The notes: generated by a model from the sequence alone, not told the origin. A stretch of 64,000 nucleotides of DNA from Chloroflexota bacterium (GCA_014360755.1 JACIWX010000005.1:124001-188000); one strand, 5' to 3'; shown: positions 17,829 to 26,937, counted from the stretch's first letter. Made by a program: numbers and translations.

Positions 17829-18194
17829 ATGAACAGACGCTATCGCCTGGCTCACAGGAAGCAATTTCAACGTGTACGGCGCCAGGGACGTTCTTGGTCT
17901 CACCCATTGCTGGTGCTCCTCGCCGCCGAAAACGATTTGTCCTACAGTCGCTTTGGCTTTTTAGTGAGCAAGCGTATTGGCAAGGCAGTGGTACGCAATC
18001 GTGTGAAGCGTTTGATGCGTGAAGCAATGCGTATGCGCCTGCACGAGGTTGCTGCGGGATGGGATATTCTATTGATTGCCCGCACACCCATCGTGGAAGC
18101 AGATTTCTGGCGCATTGGTGAAGCCTTGGATTCTTTGCTCCAGCGGGCTGGCTTGAAGACAAAGCCTGTACAAACAACGGATGTGGCCCAGTGA
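17829..18194 (+). CDS. rnpA: Ribonuclease P protein component
   Basis: A 121-residue basic protein that assists the RNase P RNA in maturing tRNA 5' ends. It shows [16 protein letters not shown], the [19 protein letters not shown] motif with the conserved RNR, and [12 protein letters not shown] near the end. I place the start at ATG 17829 (MNRRYRLA), with GGAG ten bases upstream; an ORF extension to 17808 adds seven residues unlike the family. It lies 57 bases after rpmH and overlaps yidD by four bases. Confidence 0.94.
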   Translation: MNRRYRLAHRKQFQRVRRQGRSWSHPLLVLLAAENDLSYSRFGFLVSKRIGKAVVRNRVKRLMREAMRMRLHEVAAGWDILLIARTPIVEADFWRIGEALDSLLQRAGLKTKPVQTTDVAQ

Positions 18195-18400
18195 AGCAGA
18201 TTGTTTTAGCCTTGATCAAGTTTTATCAAAAACATATTTCGTCTGCTTTGCCTCCTTCATGCCGTTTTGTGCCCTCGTGTTCCCAGTACGCGTATGAAGC
18301 GATTGCGCGGTATGGTTTGTGGCGCGGAGGTTGGATGGCAATCAGGCGTCTCAGCCGTTGCCATCCATTGAACCCAGGAGGTTATGATCCGGTACCTTGA
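18191..18400 (+). CDS. yidD: Membrane protein insertion efficiency factor YidD
   Basis: A 69-residue YidD. It starts at a GTG overlapping the rnpA stop by four bases, implying translational coupling. The family signature [19 protein letters not shown] and the closing [14 protein letters not shown] are complete, with all three cysteines present. YidD is amphipathic and peripheral to the inner membrane, where it helps YidC-dependent insertion. Position between rnpA and yidC is conserved, although a beta-propeller lipoprotein gene has been placed before yidC here. Confidence 0.95.
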   Translation: MKQIVLALIKFYQKHISSALPPSCRFVPSCSQYAYEAIARYGLWRGGWMAIRRLSRCHPLNPGGYDPVP

Positions 18401-18441
18401 TGCATGTGTGCCGTGAAATTACACAAGGAGGGGCTTGTTCT

Positions 18442-19515
18442 TTGAAAACCTTGCATGCGAAAGTTATCCTTATCTTTGTACTTGTCACGCTGGTGGCTGC
18501 ACTAGGAGGCTGTGCTCCCACAGCCACAGTACCGGCCTGGTCTAGCGTAACTGTTGCCGGAGGAATTGTATACACGGGTGGGCAAGCAGGACGCGTGTAT
18601 GCGCTGGATGCTACCAATGGCGTCGAGATTTGGCAATACCCGCCCTCATCTGAGAAGGCAGTCGGCCCATTGTATGCCGCACCTGTGTTGCTGGAAGATA
18701 CCCTTTATATTGGTTCCCACGACAACAATCTCTATGCTCTTGATGCCAACACTGGTTCGCTGCGCTGGAAATTCAGTACGAATGGCTATATTTTGGCCGA
18801 GGTTTCTGTTTCCGATGGCTTGTTGTACCTTGCTTCCAGCGATCACAAGATCTATGCGCTGGAAGCAAAAAGCGGATTGAAAAAATGGGAGTTTGCCACC
18901 CGTAACTGGGTTTGGGCTCGCCCGGTAGTAGCCAATGATAGGGTGTATGTAGCCTCTTTCGATCACCGACTTTATTGTTTGGACGCAATTACTGGCCAGA
19001 AACTATGGGATTTTCAGGCTGGTGGTGCCTTTGCAGGCAGCCCTGTAGTGGCTGGCGATACGGTTTACTGTGGAGCGTTTGATGGCAAAGTGTATGCCCT
19101 GGAAGCGAGCAGCGGTACTGTACGCTGGCAGTTTCAAACCGGCCACTGGGTGTGGGCTGGTCCACTAGTTATGGAGAAAGTGGTCTATGTCGGATCACTG
19201 GACAGAAGACTCTATGCTTTGGACGCGGTTACGGGTGCGAAATTCTGGGATTTTGCGGCGGATGGCTTGATCCGGGCTACACCCGCTTATGCGAATGGCT
19301 TGTTGTATGTTGGCACGGATAGCGGTGTGTTGCATGCTCTGGATGCTAGCACTGGGCAGCAAAAATGGGTTTTTAAGGCGGATCAGGCTATGCTCACCTC
19401 GCCAGTGGTGTACGATGGCACAGTATATGTGAGCGTTCTTGGTGACATGATCTATGCATTGGACGCTGAAACAGGCGTTCAACGTTGGAGCGTGACTCCA
19501 AGCAAGAGAAAATAG
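18442..19515 (+). CDS. PQQ-type beta-propeller lipoprotein
   Basis: About 357 residues. A signal peptide ends in a clear lipobox (AALGGC), so the mature protein is probably lipid-anchored outside the membrane. The rest is eight blades of roughly 40 residues, each closing with a variant of YALDAxTGxxxWxF, the PQQ/BamB-like repeat. Such propellers bind proteins or polysaccharide; no enzymatic motif is seen. I chose TTG 18442 because AAGGAGG lies eight to eleven bases before it and the signal peptide then has a proper basic start. Longer starts at 18397 or 18400 overlap the yidD stop. Placed between yidD and yidC, it may serve membrane or envelope assembly (inference). Confidence 0.85.
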   Translation: MKTLHAKVILIFVLVTLVAALGGCAPTATVPAWSSVTVAGGIVYTGGQAGRVYALDATNGVEIWQYPPSSEKAVGPLYAAPVLLEDTLYIGSHDNNLYALDANTGSLRWKFSTNGYILAEVSVSDGLLYLASSDHKIYALEAKSGLKKWEFATRNWVWARPVVANDRVYVASFDHRLYCLDAITGQKLWDFQAGGAFAGSPVVAGDTVYCGAFDGKVYALEASSGTVRWQFQTGHWVWAGPLVMEKVVYVGSLDRRLYALDAVTGAKFWDFAADGLIRATPAYANGLLYVGTDSGVLHALDASTGQQKWVFKADQAMLTSPVVYDGTVYVSVLGDMIYALDAETGVQRWSVTPSKRK

Positions 19516-19528
19516 GAGGTCCTCTCAA

Positions 19529-20317
19529 GTGGGTCAGATTTGGAATGCAGTGATTTTTGAGCCAATGTTGAATGGCTTGCTCTTTTTGTATTCGCTGCTG
19601 GGTCGGAATTTTGGCTTCAGCGTGGTCGTCTTTACCGTGCTGGTACGGGTACTGACTCTGCCCATTACGATGCAGCAAATGCGCTCGGCAAAGGCCAGCC
19701 AGGAACTTCAACCCAAACTGCAAGAACTGCAGAAAAAGTACAAAGACAATCGCGAAAAACTGGCTGAAGAGCAAATGAAATTGTATAAGGAATCTGGCGT
19801 CAATCCCCTTGGTTGTCTGGTGCCAACTCTGATTCAACTGCCTATCTGGATTGGATTATACCAATCCATCATCAATGCCTTGCCTGATAACCCATTGCAG
19901 TTGCTTAACCTGGCTCGACATATCTATCCACAATTCCCGCTTTTGTCGAGCCTGGTGCCGCTGAATCCGCGGTTCCTTTGGTTGCACCTGGGGCGGCCGG
20001 ATCCGTACTACATTGTTCCTATTTTGGTTGTTGCTACCATGTGGGTCCAACAGAAGATGATGGCTGCTCCTACGGCTGATCCCCAGCAGCAGGCCATGAA
20101 CCAAAGCATGGAGCTTATGATGCCGATGATGTTTGGCATCATTACCTTGCAATTGGCTTCAGGATTGGGTCTGTATTTTGTTGCAACCAACGTCGTAGGC
20201 ATTATTCAGCAGTATTTTGTCAGCGGGTGGGGCGCACTGGCTACTCTATTCAGCGGGCAGGCTGGGCCCGCTGGTGCAGCTCCGCCAAAAGGTAAGGGCT
20301 ATGGCCGAAAGAAGTAG
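19529..20317 (+). CDS. yidC: Membrane protein insertase YidC
   Basis: A 262-residue YidC/Oxa1/Alb3 insertase. It lacks the large periplasmic P1 domain of proteobacterial YidC, as in monoderm lineages. The conserved core shows FGFSVVVFTVLVRVLTLP with the key hydrophilic-groove Arg, the cytoplasmic coiled-coil loop (QELQPKLQELQKKYKDN), NPLGCLVPTLIQLPIW, and the last segments MMPMMFGIITLQLASGLGLYF. About five transmembrane segments are expected. The start is GTG 19529 with AGGAGG upstream. Its 3' end overlaps jag by 17 bases. Confidence 0.95.
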   Translation: MGQIWNAVIFEPMLNGLLFLYSLLGRNFGFSVVVFTVLVRVLTLPITMQQMRSAKASQELQPKLQELQKKYKDNREKLAEEQMKLYKESGVNPLGCLVPTLIQLPIWIGLYQSIINALPDNPLQLLNLARHIYPQFPLLSSLVPLNPRFLWLHLGRPDPYYIVPILVVATMWVQQKMMAAPTADPQQQAMNQSMELMMPMMFGIITLQLASGLGLYFVATNVVGIIQQYFVSGWGALATLFSGQAGPAGAAPPKGKGYGRKK

Positions 20318-21071
20318 AAGTATTGAGGTCAGCGCACGGACTGTTGACGAGGCTGTGCTCAAGGCATTACAGCAACTAGGCTTGAGCCAGGATGAGGTTA
20401 CGGTAGAAGTGATCAAGCCAGGGAGCCGTGGCTTGTTGGGCTTGGGCGGTGAAGACGCAGTCGTTAGGGTAACGGCTAAAGAGTTGCCGGGGACAGCAGA
20501 GGAAGGGGTCTCAGAACAGCCGCCCTCAGCCATGCAGGAAGAGCCTATGCCTCCGGCTGCGCCGCAGAAGGCTCAGACAGAGGGAATTGCCGCGGAACAA
20601 GAAACGCTGGCTCAGCTGGGCAGCGAGGTATTGCAGACCTTGCTTCACTATATGGGCCTTCAAGCAAAAGTTACCCAAGAAGAAGCGCCAGCAGAAATTC
20701 AGGCCGAGTCTCCTACGGTGGCATTCAATATCAGTGGCACTGATTTGGGGGTGCTGATTGGCCGGCGAGGGGAGACCCTGCGTGATTTGCAGTATTTGAC
20801 CTGCTTGCTGATCAGTCGCCGGACACAGTACTGGCCGAATGTGATGGTGGATGTAGAGCATTATAAATCGCGCCGGCAGAAATCATTGATTGACCTAGCG
20901 CGGCGCATGGCTAATAAAGTGCGCATCACTGCGCAGCCAGTATCTTTGGAGCCAATGCCCGCGTATGAGCGGCGTATTATACATTTGGCTTTGCGTGATG
21001 ATCCGGATGTCTTCACAGAGAGCGTGGGTCAGGATGAGAAACGAAAAGTAGTCATCCTGCCCAAGAAATGA
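20301..21071 (+). CDS. jag: RNA-binding protein Jag / KhpB
   Basis: A 256-residue protein with the three KhpB domains in order: Jag_N (about residues 4-55, EVSARTVDEAVLKALQQLG and the GSRGLLGLG loop), a variable acidic linker, a KH domain (about 135-195, VAFNISGTDLGVLIGRRGETL), and a C-terminal R3H domain with RRIIHLAL. KhpB partners KhpA, whose gene is present at 52417-52662, in RNA binding and control of cell elongation. ATG 20301 overlaps the end of yidC; an in-frame extension to 20217 would lie wholly within yidC. Confidence 0.93.
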   Translation: MAERSRSIEVSARTVDEAVLKALQQLGLSQDEVTVEVIKPGSRGLLGLGGEDAVVRVTAKELPGTAEEGVSEQPPSAMQEEPMPPAAPQKAQTEGIAAEQETLAQLGSEVLQTLLHYMGLQAKVTQEEAPAEIQAESPTVAFNISGTDLGVLIGRRGETLRDLQYLTCLLISRRTQYWPNVMVDVEHYKSRRQKSLIDLARRMANKVRITAQPVSLEPMPAYERRIIHLALRDDPDVFTESVGQDEKRKVVILPKK

Positions 21072-21115
21072 TCCCTTCTTGTGTGGCGTTGGTATCACAA
21101 TCCGAGACGGGGTAT

Positions 21116-21964
21116 ATGGCGAAATCCCCTGATTTTCTGGCTATTGGGCATGTGACGAAGGATTTGTTGCCAGGCGGTAACTATACTATTGGGGGGACAG
21201 CAACCTATGCAGCGCTTACGGCACAACGACTGGGCCTTTCGGTGGCTGTCCTCACCAGTGCTCCGCCTGATCTGGATCTCTCCAATGCCTTGCCGCACAT
21301 TGCTTGGCATATCGTCCCTTCCGAGGTTGCCACAACTTTTGAGAATATCTATGAAGGGCAGAAACGTCGTCAGTTTGTGCACGGCATAGCCAGTCCTTTA
21401 AAAGCAGCGCATCTTCCCCTGGCCTGGAAACAGCCGGCGATCGTTCTGCTCTGCCCGTTGGTATGCGAACTGGACTTGGATTGGGTCGGGGTGTTTCCTG
21501 AGGCCATCGTAGGAGTCACTCCTCAAGGTTGGATGCGGCAGTGGGATAAACGGGGACAAGTCATGGCGAGGGCGTGGACAGAGGCTCCGCAGATCCTGCC
21601 CAATATAGAGGTGCTGGTGTACAGCGAAGAGGATGTCGCTTGTGATGAGGTAGTGATTCGGCGTTATGCCGAACTGACCAAGATCGCAGTGGTTACCCGT
21701 GGTTGGCGTGGAGCGACCGTGTTTTACAATGGCGTAGCGCGCGACTTTCCGGCGTTTCGTGCCAAGGAAGTGGATCCCACCGGAGCAGGGGATGTCTTTG
21801 CAGCAGCCTTTCTCATACGGTTGAAGGAAACAGGCGATCCATTCCAAGCCGCGCCCTTTGCCAATTGTGCAGCCTCTTTCTCTATTGAGGGACAAGGGAC
21901 GAGTACTATCCCGACCAGGCAGCAAGTGGAAGAACGCCTGCGCTTTGGCGAGCTGTACACGTGA
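21116..21964 (+). CDS. PfkB-family sugar/nucleoside kinase
   Basis: A ribokinase-fold kinase of about 282 residues. It shows the early GG motif (IGGTATYAALTAQRLG) and the C-terminal catalytic signature DPTGAGDVFAAAFLI, where the Asp is the base. A middle segment VVTRGWRGATVFY matches the ATP-site strand. The substrate-binding lid is reduced compared with ribokinase, and the substrate is unknown. The start is uncertain: ATG 21116 begins at the family-like MAKSPDFLAIG, while ATG 21068 overlaps the jag stop (ATGA) and could be coupled. It sits between jag and parA, a position usually taken by other genes. Confidence 0.8.
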   Translation: MAKSPDFLAIGHVTKDLLPGGNYTIGGTATYAALTAQRLGLSVAVLTSAPPDLDLSNALPHIAWHIVPSEVATTFENIYEGQKRRQFVHGIASPLKAAHLPLAWKQPAIVLLCPLVCELDLDWVGVFPEAIVGVTPQGWMRQWDKRGQVMARAWTEAPQILPNIEVLVYSEEDVACDEVVIRRYAELTKIAVVTRGWRGATVFYNGVARDFPAFRAKEVDPTGAGDVFAAAFLIRLKETGDPFQAAPFANCAASFSIEGQGTSTIPTRQQVEERLRFGELYT

Positions 21965-21974
21965 GAAGAGGGAT

Positions 21975-22736
21975 ATGAGCCGGGTTTACGCGGTGGCGAA
22001 TCAGAAGGGGGGAGTGGGCAAAACCACGACGGTGGTCAATGTAGGCGCATACTTGGCTGCCGCTGACAAGCGGGTTTTATTGATTGACATTGACCCCCAA
22101 GCCAATGCGACTAGCAGCCTGGGCATTGATAAAAACGCCTTGCGACGTTCGATCTATGATGTCATCATTGCGGGCAAGCCATTGCAAAGCGTGCTCCTGC
22201 TGACCAAGCGCGTCGGGCTTGATCTTGTTCCCTCTGCTCCAGCTCTGGCTGGGGCAGAGATCGAGTTAGTGAACATGATGGCAAGGGAGCATCGCCTGAG
22301 AAATGCGTTGGCTTCCATCCGTGACCGCTATGACTATGTCTTCATTGATTGCCCACCTAGCCTTGGCTTGCTCACGGTCAATGCCTTAGCTGCTGCTGAT
22401 GAAGTCATTATTCCTGTACAATGTGAGTACCTACCGATGGAAGGCTTGGCACAACTGTTGCACACTATTGAACTGGTGCGCATCAATCTCAATCCCTCTT
22501 TGGGCATCAGGGGGCTACTGATGACTATGTACGATGCACGCACCAGCTTGGCTCAGCAGGTTGTAGAAGAAGTGCGTCGCCACTTTCCTGATAAAACTTT
22601 CCAAACGATTGTTCCACGCAGCGTGCGCTTGAGTGAAGCACCAAGTTATGGCGAGCCAATTGTGGATTATGCACCGCATTCTCCAGGGGGAATGGCTTAT
22701 CAAGCGTTAGCGCATGAGATTATGAACAGCAATTGA
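21975..22736 (+). CDS. parA: Chromosome partitioning ATPase ParA (Soj type)
   Basis: A 253-residue ParA/MinD-fold ATPase. The deviant Walker A KGGVGKTTT is at residues 11-19, Walker A' is LLIDIDPQANATSSLG, and the switch segment is FIDCPPSLGLLTVNAL. There is no N-terminal helix-turn-helix, so this is the chromosomal Soj type. ATG 21975 follows AAGAGGG; the open frame upstream belongs to the previous gene region. It pairs with parB 50 bases downstream. Confidence 0.95.
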   Translation: MSRVYAVANQKGGVGKTTTVVNVGAYLAAADKRVLLIDIDPQANATSSLGIDKNALRRSIYDVIIAGKPLQSVLLLTKRVGLDLVPSAPALAGAEIELVNMMAREHRLRNALASIRDRYDYVFIDCPPSLGLLTVNALAAADEVIIPVQCEYLPMEGLAQLLHTIELVRINLNPSLGIRGLLMTMYDARTSLAQQVVEEVRRHFPDKTFQTIVPRSVRLSEAPSYGEPIVDYAPHSPGGMAYQALAHEIMNSN

Positions 22737-22786
22737 TCTGCTCCCTGAACCACGACTTGACGGCGGGGGCTAGTTAGGGGGATGCT

Positions 22787-23656
22787 ATGAGCAGCAAGCG
22801 GCGAGGTTTGGGCAAGGGACTGGGCGCTTTGATCCCCGGAGCAGAAGTACCGCTGGGGCTGATTGAGGTTCGAGTGGATGACATCACCGCAAATCCACGC
22901 CAACCTAGGTATGACGTCAGCTCAGAAAGCCTGCAAGAATTGGCTGCTTCTATTCGCGAGTATGGAGTGCTCCAGCCGCTCATTGTTACCGAGATAGAAC
23001 CAACCGAAGCGACTGGAGGACCACGCTATCAACTCATCGCTGGTGAGAGGCGTTGGCGTGCGGCTATGTTGGCAGGGCTTGAAGTTGTCCCGGTGTTGGT
23101 CAAGGAAACTACGCCCCAAGAGACACTGGAACTAGCCCTCGTCGAGAACATTCAGCGCGCAGACTTGAATCCCTTAGAGGAAGCCAATGCCTACCGTCAA
23201 TTGATGGAGGAGTTTGGGCTGACACAAGAACAAGTAGCCGAGCGTGTAGGCCGCAGCCGCGTTAGTGTGACCAATGCGCTGCGTTTGCTGCGCTTGCCTG
23301 AGGAAATCAAAGATGCGCTCTTATCTAACCGCATTAGCGAGGGGCATGCGCGGGCTTTATTGGGGCTAACAGAGGAGCATCTGCAACTGCGGGTACTGCG
23401 TGCCATCGAAAAAGGAGGGCTTTCCGTTCGGCAGACCGAAGAACTCGTGAGACGCTTGGCAGCGGGTGCACAGGTACAAAAGAAAGCAGCGGCGCAGCAG
23501 ACACCCGAGACGCGCGCCTTGGAAGACCGTTTCGCGAGAGCGTTAGGAACCAAGGTGAACCTTTACCGCAGCAAACGCGGGGGAAAACTCGTGATTCATT
23601 TCTTCTCAGAGGAAGAGTTGCAAACTTTGTACGATCGGATTGTGGGTGAAGAATAG
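22787..23656 (+). CDS. parB: Chromosome partitioning protein ParB (Spo0J type)
   Basis: A 289-residue CTPase that loads at parS and spreads. The N-terminus RRGLGKGLGALIPG is typical. The CTP-binding region shows NPRQPR, and GERRWRAAMLAGLEVVPVLV with the GERRxRA motif. ENIQRADLNPLEEA and the helix-turn-helix TQEQVAERVGRSRVSVTNALRLLRLP follow, then a C-terminal dimerisation domain ending in RGGKLVIHFFSEEEL. Spacing to parA is 50 bases, same strand. I see no 16-bp parS consensus in the window, so the site may lie outside or differ. Confidence 0.95.
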   Translation: MSSKRRGLGKGLGALIPGAEVPLGLIEVRVDDITANPRQPRYDVSSESLQELAASIREYGVLQPLIVTEIEPTEATGGPRYQLIAGERRWRAAMLAGLEVVPVLVKETTPQETLELALVENIQRADLNPLEEANAYRQLMEEFGLTQEQVAERVGRSRVSVTNALRLLRLPEEIKDALLSNRISEGHARALLGLTEEHLQLRVLRAIEKGGLSVRQTEELVRRLAAGAQVQKKAAAQQTPETRALEDRFARALGTKVNLYRSKRGGKLVIHFFSEEELQTLYDRIVGEE

Positions 23657-23721
23657 CTAGCCTCGGATGGCAAGCAATTCACTTTCTCCCTATCTCTCTA
23701 GATGATGCAGGCAATCGATGC

Positions 23722-24096
23722 TCAGTCTCTGTGTTTGCTCTCTTCTCCGATGAACAGGCTCATAAGGAAACTGACGATACTGATAACCAGTGCACCCCAG
23801 AATGCAGAGCCGAATCCCTTGACATAGAAGCTCACCCCGAACAGGCTTGCCAGTTGTGTGGCGAGCCATAGCATCACCCCGTTAATCACCAAGATGAACA
23901 GCCCCATGGTGAGCACAATCAGCGGGCAACTTAGCAAGGTCAGGATAGGACGCACAAACGCGTTCACTAAGCCAAAGATGAGCGCCATGCCGGCTAATGT
24001 CTGCCATCCCCCCTCATAAGAGATGCCTGGCACCAGGCGCACGGCTGCATATAACGCGATACCAGTGATCAACCACCGTAGCAAAAATCGTTTCAA
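23722..24096 (-). CDS. Small four-helix membrane protein, phage-holin superfamily IV type
   Basis: A 124-residue integral membrane protein with four predicted segments. It matches the small family typed by LRWLITGIALYAAVRLVPGI at the start, FGLVNAFVRPILTLLSCPLIVLTMGLF in the middle, and a last segment ALVISIVSFLMSLFIG. Despite the name given to this superfamily, chromosomal members are not known lysis proteins and their role is unclear. No phage genes are nearby. It follows the GNAT gene on the minus strand and is convergent with parB. Confidence 0.8.
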   Translation of the reverse strand: MKRFLLRWLITGIALYAAVRLVPGISYEGGWQTLAGMALIFGLVNAFVRPILTLLSCPLIVLTMGLFILVINGVMLWLATQLASLFGVSFYVKGFGSAFWGALVISIVSFLMSLFIGEESKHRD

Positions 24097-24137
24097 GTTT
24101 CTCCTTTCTGATGTATCTCTCCATCGTGCTGCTTTGC

Positions 24138-25148
24138 CTATTCCTCAGGATGGCGCAGATGCAGCGCCATCTGATCCAAGAGGCGGAGGGTACGAAAACC
24201 ACTTTTCAGGAATGCCTGCAGTGCCTCGGGATGCGAGGTAGAGACTGTGGATACAACTTCCCGCTCTGGGAAACGGCTCAGCCAATCTAATCCCGAAGCC
24301 AATAGTTCTTCCTCGATGATCCCGCGGTGATCTGGATGTACATGGATCTGTATATGATGCGCTGCCTTTGTGTATTGACCAGTTACTTGTAATAATGCGA
24401 CTACTTGGCCGTTCTCTTCCAGAAGCCACTCCTGGCTTTGGCGGAGGTACAGCAGATTGTCTAGCCAGCGCGCAAGCCTTCGTCGGATAGTAAGGCGGTA
24501 GTTACTGCTGAGGATAGGGCGGACTTTTTGCACAGCCTCTGGCGTTGCCACCCGGAGGAGCTCATAAACACGCGGCCAGTCTTTTGGATAGCGCTCTCGA
24601 AGTGCCAAGGTGGGTGTGGGCCATCGCTCCCTGTACTTGCCGGCAGGCAGGCTGAGTTCTGCTACAGTGTCATACACTTGGAATCCTAGCTCCTGGTACA
24701 ATTGGCGAGCTGGAGCATTGTCTGTTTGCACTTCTAGGATGACCCATTGGGCGCCTTTTTGTTTCGCTTCTTGTATTGCCGCTTTCATCAATTGGCGGGC
24801 AATACCTCGCCCACGAAAATCAGGGTGTACAGCGACATTGCTGATGCTCCAAAGGCTGTGCTGTTGGTTTTCGCGAGTGAGAGAGACATTGCCAACGAGT
24901 TGTCCTTCTGCAACCCAGACATAGCCACGGAGAAAAGGCGAGAGCACGCGAAAAGAGGCATCGAAAATCCAGAGCAGTGGTCCTGCCCTTGCTAGATCCC
25001 TCATTTCACTTACAATGGGATTGGCAGTCAGATCAAGCTCCGGTTGGAAAGTTAGCTCGATGAGGTCGGCCAATGGCAGCAGGTCATATCGTATATCAAA
25101 GGGCCGTAATCCTGCTTTTAGCCTTTTCTGGGTATTCACCCGCACCAT
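24138..25148 (-). CDS. GNAT acetyltransferase with two GNAT-like domains
   Basis: About 336 residues. The N-terminal half holds a complete acetyl-CoA-binding core: ISNVAVHPDFRGRGIARQLM (motif A with the R-G-R-G-I-A loop) and QLYQELGFQVYDT (motif B). The C-terminal half shows a weaker second domain (IQIHVHPDHRG, then SHPEALQAFLKSGFRTLRLL), the architecture of mycothiol-synthase-like tandem GNATs. The acceptor is unknown. ATG 25148 is chosen because AGGAG lies eight bases upstream; the ORF extends to 25199 without a better site. One copy of the dispersed repeat lies upstream. Confidence 0.84.
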   Translation of the reverse strand: MVRVNTQKRLKAGLRPFDIRYDLLPLADLIELTFQPELDLTANPIVSEMRDLARAGPLLWIFDASFRVLSPFLRGYVWVAEGQLVGNVSLTRENQQHSLWSISNVAVHPDFRGRGIARQLMKAAIQEAKQKGAQWVILEVQTDNAPARQLYQELGFQVYDTVAELSLPAGKYRERWPTPTLALRERYPKDWPRVYELLRVATPEAVQKVRPILSSNYRLTIRRRLARWLDNLLYLRQSQEWLLEENGQVVALLQVTGQYTKAAHHIQIHVHPDHRGIIEEELLASGLDWLSRFPEREVVSTVSTSHPEALQAFLKSGFRTLRLLDQMALHLRHPEE

Positions 25149-25242
25149 TTGGGTAACTCCTGGTCGCATGCAGCACACACGGCTGTCCCTTTCACGCAAT
25201 GAGAAAAACTCCGGTCTGTTTTTTCCCCAATTTCCTAAGACA

Positions 25243-25444
25243 AAGGGTGTTGAAAAAAGCCTTCCAATGTCATACTGAAACTTTGCCCTGAGCCTTGCCC
25301 TGAGCGAAGCGAAGGGAAAGCGAAGGGGAAGTGAAGCATCTCGCAGTGCTCGGGAAAATATGGCTAAAGTTGCGCGAGACCCCTTCGGTGTACTCAGGGC
25401 AGGCTTTTCGCTTCGCTCATGGTAACAAGATTTTCAACACTCTC
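25243..25444 (+). repeat. Dispersed MITE-like element, copy 3 (expanded to about 200 bp)
   Basis: Both ends match the family (AAGGGTGTTG, CAACACTCT). The interior carries about 45 extra bases, a partly duplicated GCCCTGAG..GCGAAG stretch. Flanks TAAGACA and TAAGGACA look like a decayed target duplication. Confidence 0.8.
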
Positions 25445-25866
25445 TAAGGACATGTATCTACACGCCGCTTTTCTGCATATTACGGACATGCAGTGTTATA
25501 ACCAAACTATGCAATTTGTCAAATCAGTGCTTTTACACATCGTAACATTTCATATACTAGTCTGCTACCAATTTGACACAGATTGCATTTTGCTGTAAAA
25601 TATCAACAAATGGATGCAGACGATGCACTTACAAGGTGCAACAGGTGGGTTAGGCCTGAAGAGTATATACAATTGTGTTATTCATTTGACACAAATTCGA
25701 TATTCATGTACAGTAGCATTGAGAGCACGTATGAAGCCGAATGGCAACATTGGATGGCTTTGGAGCGCATTCATGTACCCGATGCTAGCAGCACATCGTA
25801 ACAATATGTGGCCGACTTCTCAGGAAGCCTAACACCATGGGATTACGATATAGGCGGAGGCCTAAT
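25445..25866 (+). promoter_or_regulatory. Long intergenic leader with two stacked promoters
   Basis: About 420 bases without a convincing gene. Two promoters can be read: TTGACA (25573-25578)-N17-TAAAAT and TTGACA (25686-25691)-N17-TACAGT, both pointing to the secreted protein gene at 25867. Two overlapping ORFs of about 70 codons lie here but have no ribosome-binding site. Confidence 0.55.
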
Positions 25867-26937
25867 ATGAACAGGCTGCTAAAAGTAGTTATCATGGCTT
25901 CTTTGTCGCTGGGGTTGGTGTTATGGGTGATTACTCCAGCACGATCCCAAGTCGGTGTTGGGGCGCGTTATTTCCCTGCGACTGGACATAATGTTCAAGG
26001 GGAGTTCCTAACTTTTTTCGATAAATATGGTGGAGAGGCAATTTTTGGCTTGCCTCGCACGGAAGAATTCTTTCAGGATGGTTTGAAGGTACAGTATTTC
26101 CAACGCGCGAGGATGGAGTACCATCCTTACAATCCTGCACCCTATCGGGTACAACTCACCTTGCTCGGGGATCTGTTGGGATACCGGTTGCCGCCTATCC
26201 CTCCTTCTAGTATCCCGCCCCCTAACCATCCACAACGGCGCTACTATCCGCAGACTGGGCATACGCTCTCTTATACTTTCCTGGAGTATTTTGATCGCCA
26301 TGGCGGCTTGGATGTGTTTGGCTACCCGATTACCGAGTTGATAGTAGAGAACGGGATCGTGGTACAGTATTTTCAGCGGGGCAAGATGGAGTGGCATCCG
26401 GAGAACCCCATACCTCATCAAGTAACATTAGGCGATCTGGGAGACGAGTACATCAGGCGCATAAACCTACCCGCGTCTTATCTTGCGCCAGTTGCACCCT
26501 TACCCACTCCCTCAGATGGGCAAAGACCGATTGAACCCACGCCTTCAGAGGTTGCTTCTCCTACAGCGGTTTCTTCAGATAAAGGGCAGCTAGATTCCTT
26601 TGTTTTTGCAACTCCCACGCCGATTTCGCATGTTCAGTTTGCGGTCTCAGCCTGGGTGAAATACGCCCTTACCGGACAGGGTGGCTTGCAAACGGTCTAT
26701 GTACGAACAACGGATAATTGGGGGAACGGAATAGCCAATGCTAATGTCGAGGTCATTGTCCATTTCCGTGGTGGTGACCAAGTGTTCAACGCTGGCAACA
26801 CGGATGCTTCTGGCTATTGTTCGTTCACATTTAACATTGGCGATCAACCGCTCGGCTACACGGTTCTGATTGATGTCCGTGTAACGTATGGCGGGCGGAC
26901 GGTAACGGCACAGACTTCATTTATTCCTTGGCGATAA
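25867..26937 (+). CDS. Secreted protein with two YFPATGH-type repeats and an Ig-like C-terminal domain
   Basis: About 356 residues. A signal peptide ends near ARSQVG. Two repeats of about 70 residues follow, each starting YFPATGH/YYPQTGH and containing FGxPxTE...VQYFQRxxMEYHP, a module I associate with exported Chloroflexota proteins. Then comes a Pro/Thr/Ser linker (about 205-245) and a C-terminal beta-rich domain with NGIANANVEVIVHF and TDASGYCSFTF, like bacterial Ig-type adhesin or surface domains. It is probably cell-surface or extracellular; function unknown. GGAGG lies six bases before ATG 25867. Its 3' end overlaps the convergent birA gene by 21 bases. Confidence 0.75.
   Translation: MNRLLKVVIMASLSLGLVLWVITPARSQVGVGARYFPATGHNVQGEFLTFFDKYGGEAIFGLPRTEEFFQDGLKVQYFQRARMEYHPYNPAPYRVQLTLLGDLLGYRLPPIPPSSIPPPNHPQRRYYPQTGHTLSYTFLEYFDRHGGLDVFGYPITELIVENGIVVQYFQRGKMEWHPENPIPHQVTLGDLGDEYIRRINLPASYLAPVAPLPTPSDGQRPIEPTPSEVASPTAVSSDKGQLDSFVFATPTPISHVQFAVSAWVKYALTGQGGLQTVYVRTTDNWGNGIANANVEVIVHFRGGDQVFNAGNTDASGYCSFTFNIGDQPLGYTVLIDVRVTYGGRTVTAQTSFIPWR

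Noticed and set aside
23722..24096. Prophage remnant because of the holin-like protein
   Set aside because: This small membrane family is chromosomal in many bacteria and no other phage gene is nearby.
25583..25832. Two overlapping ORFs of about 72 codons in the leader of the secreted repeat protein
   Set aside because: Neither has a ribosome-binding site or recognisable features, and both overlap the predicted promoters.
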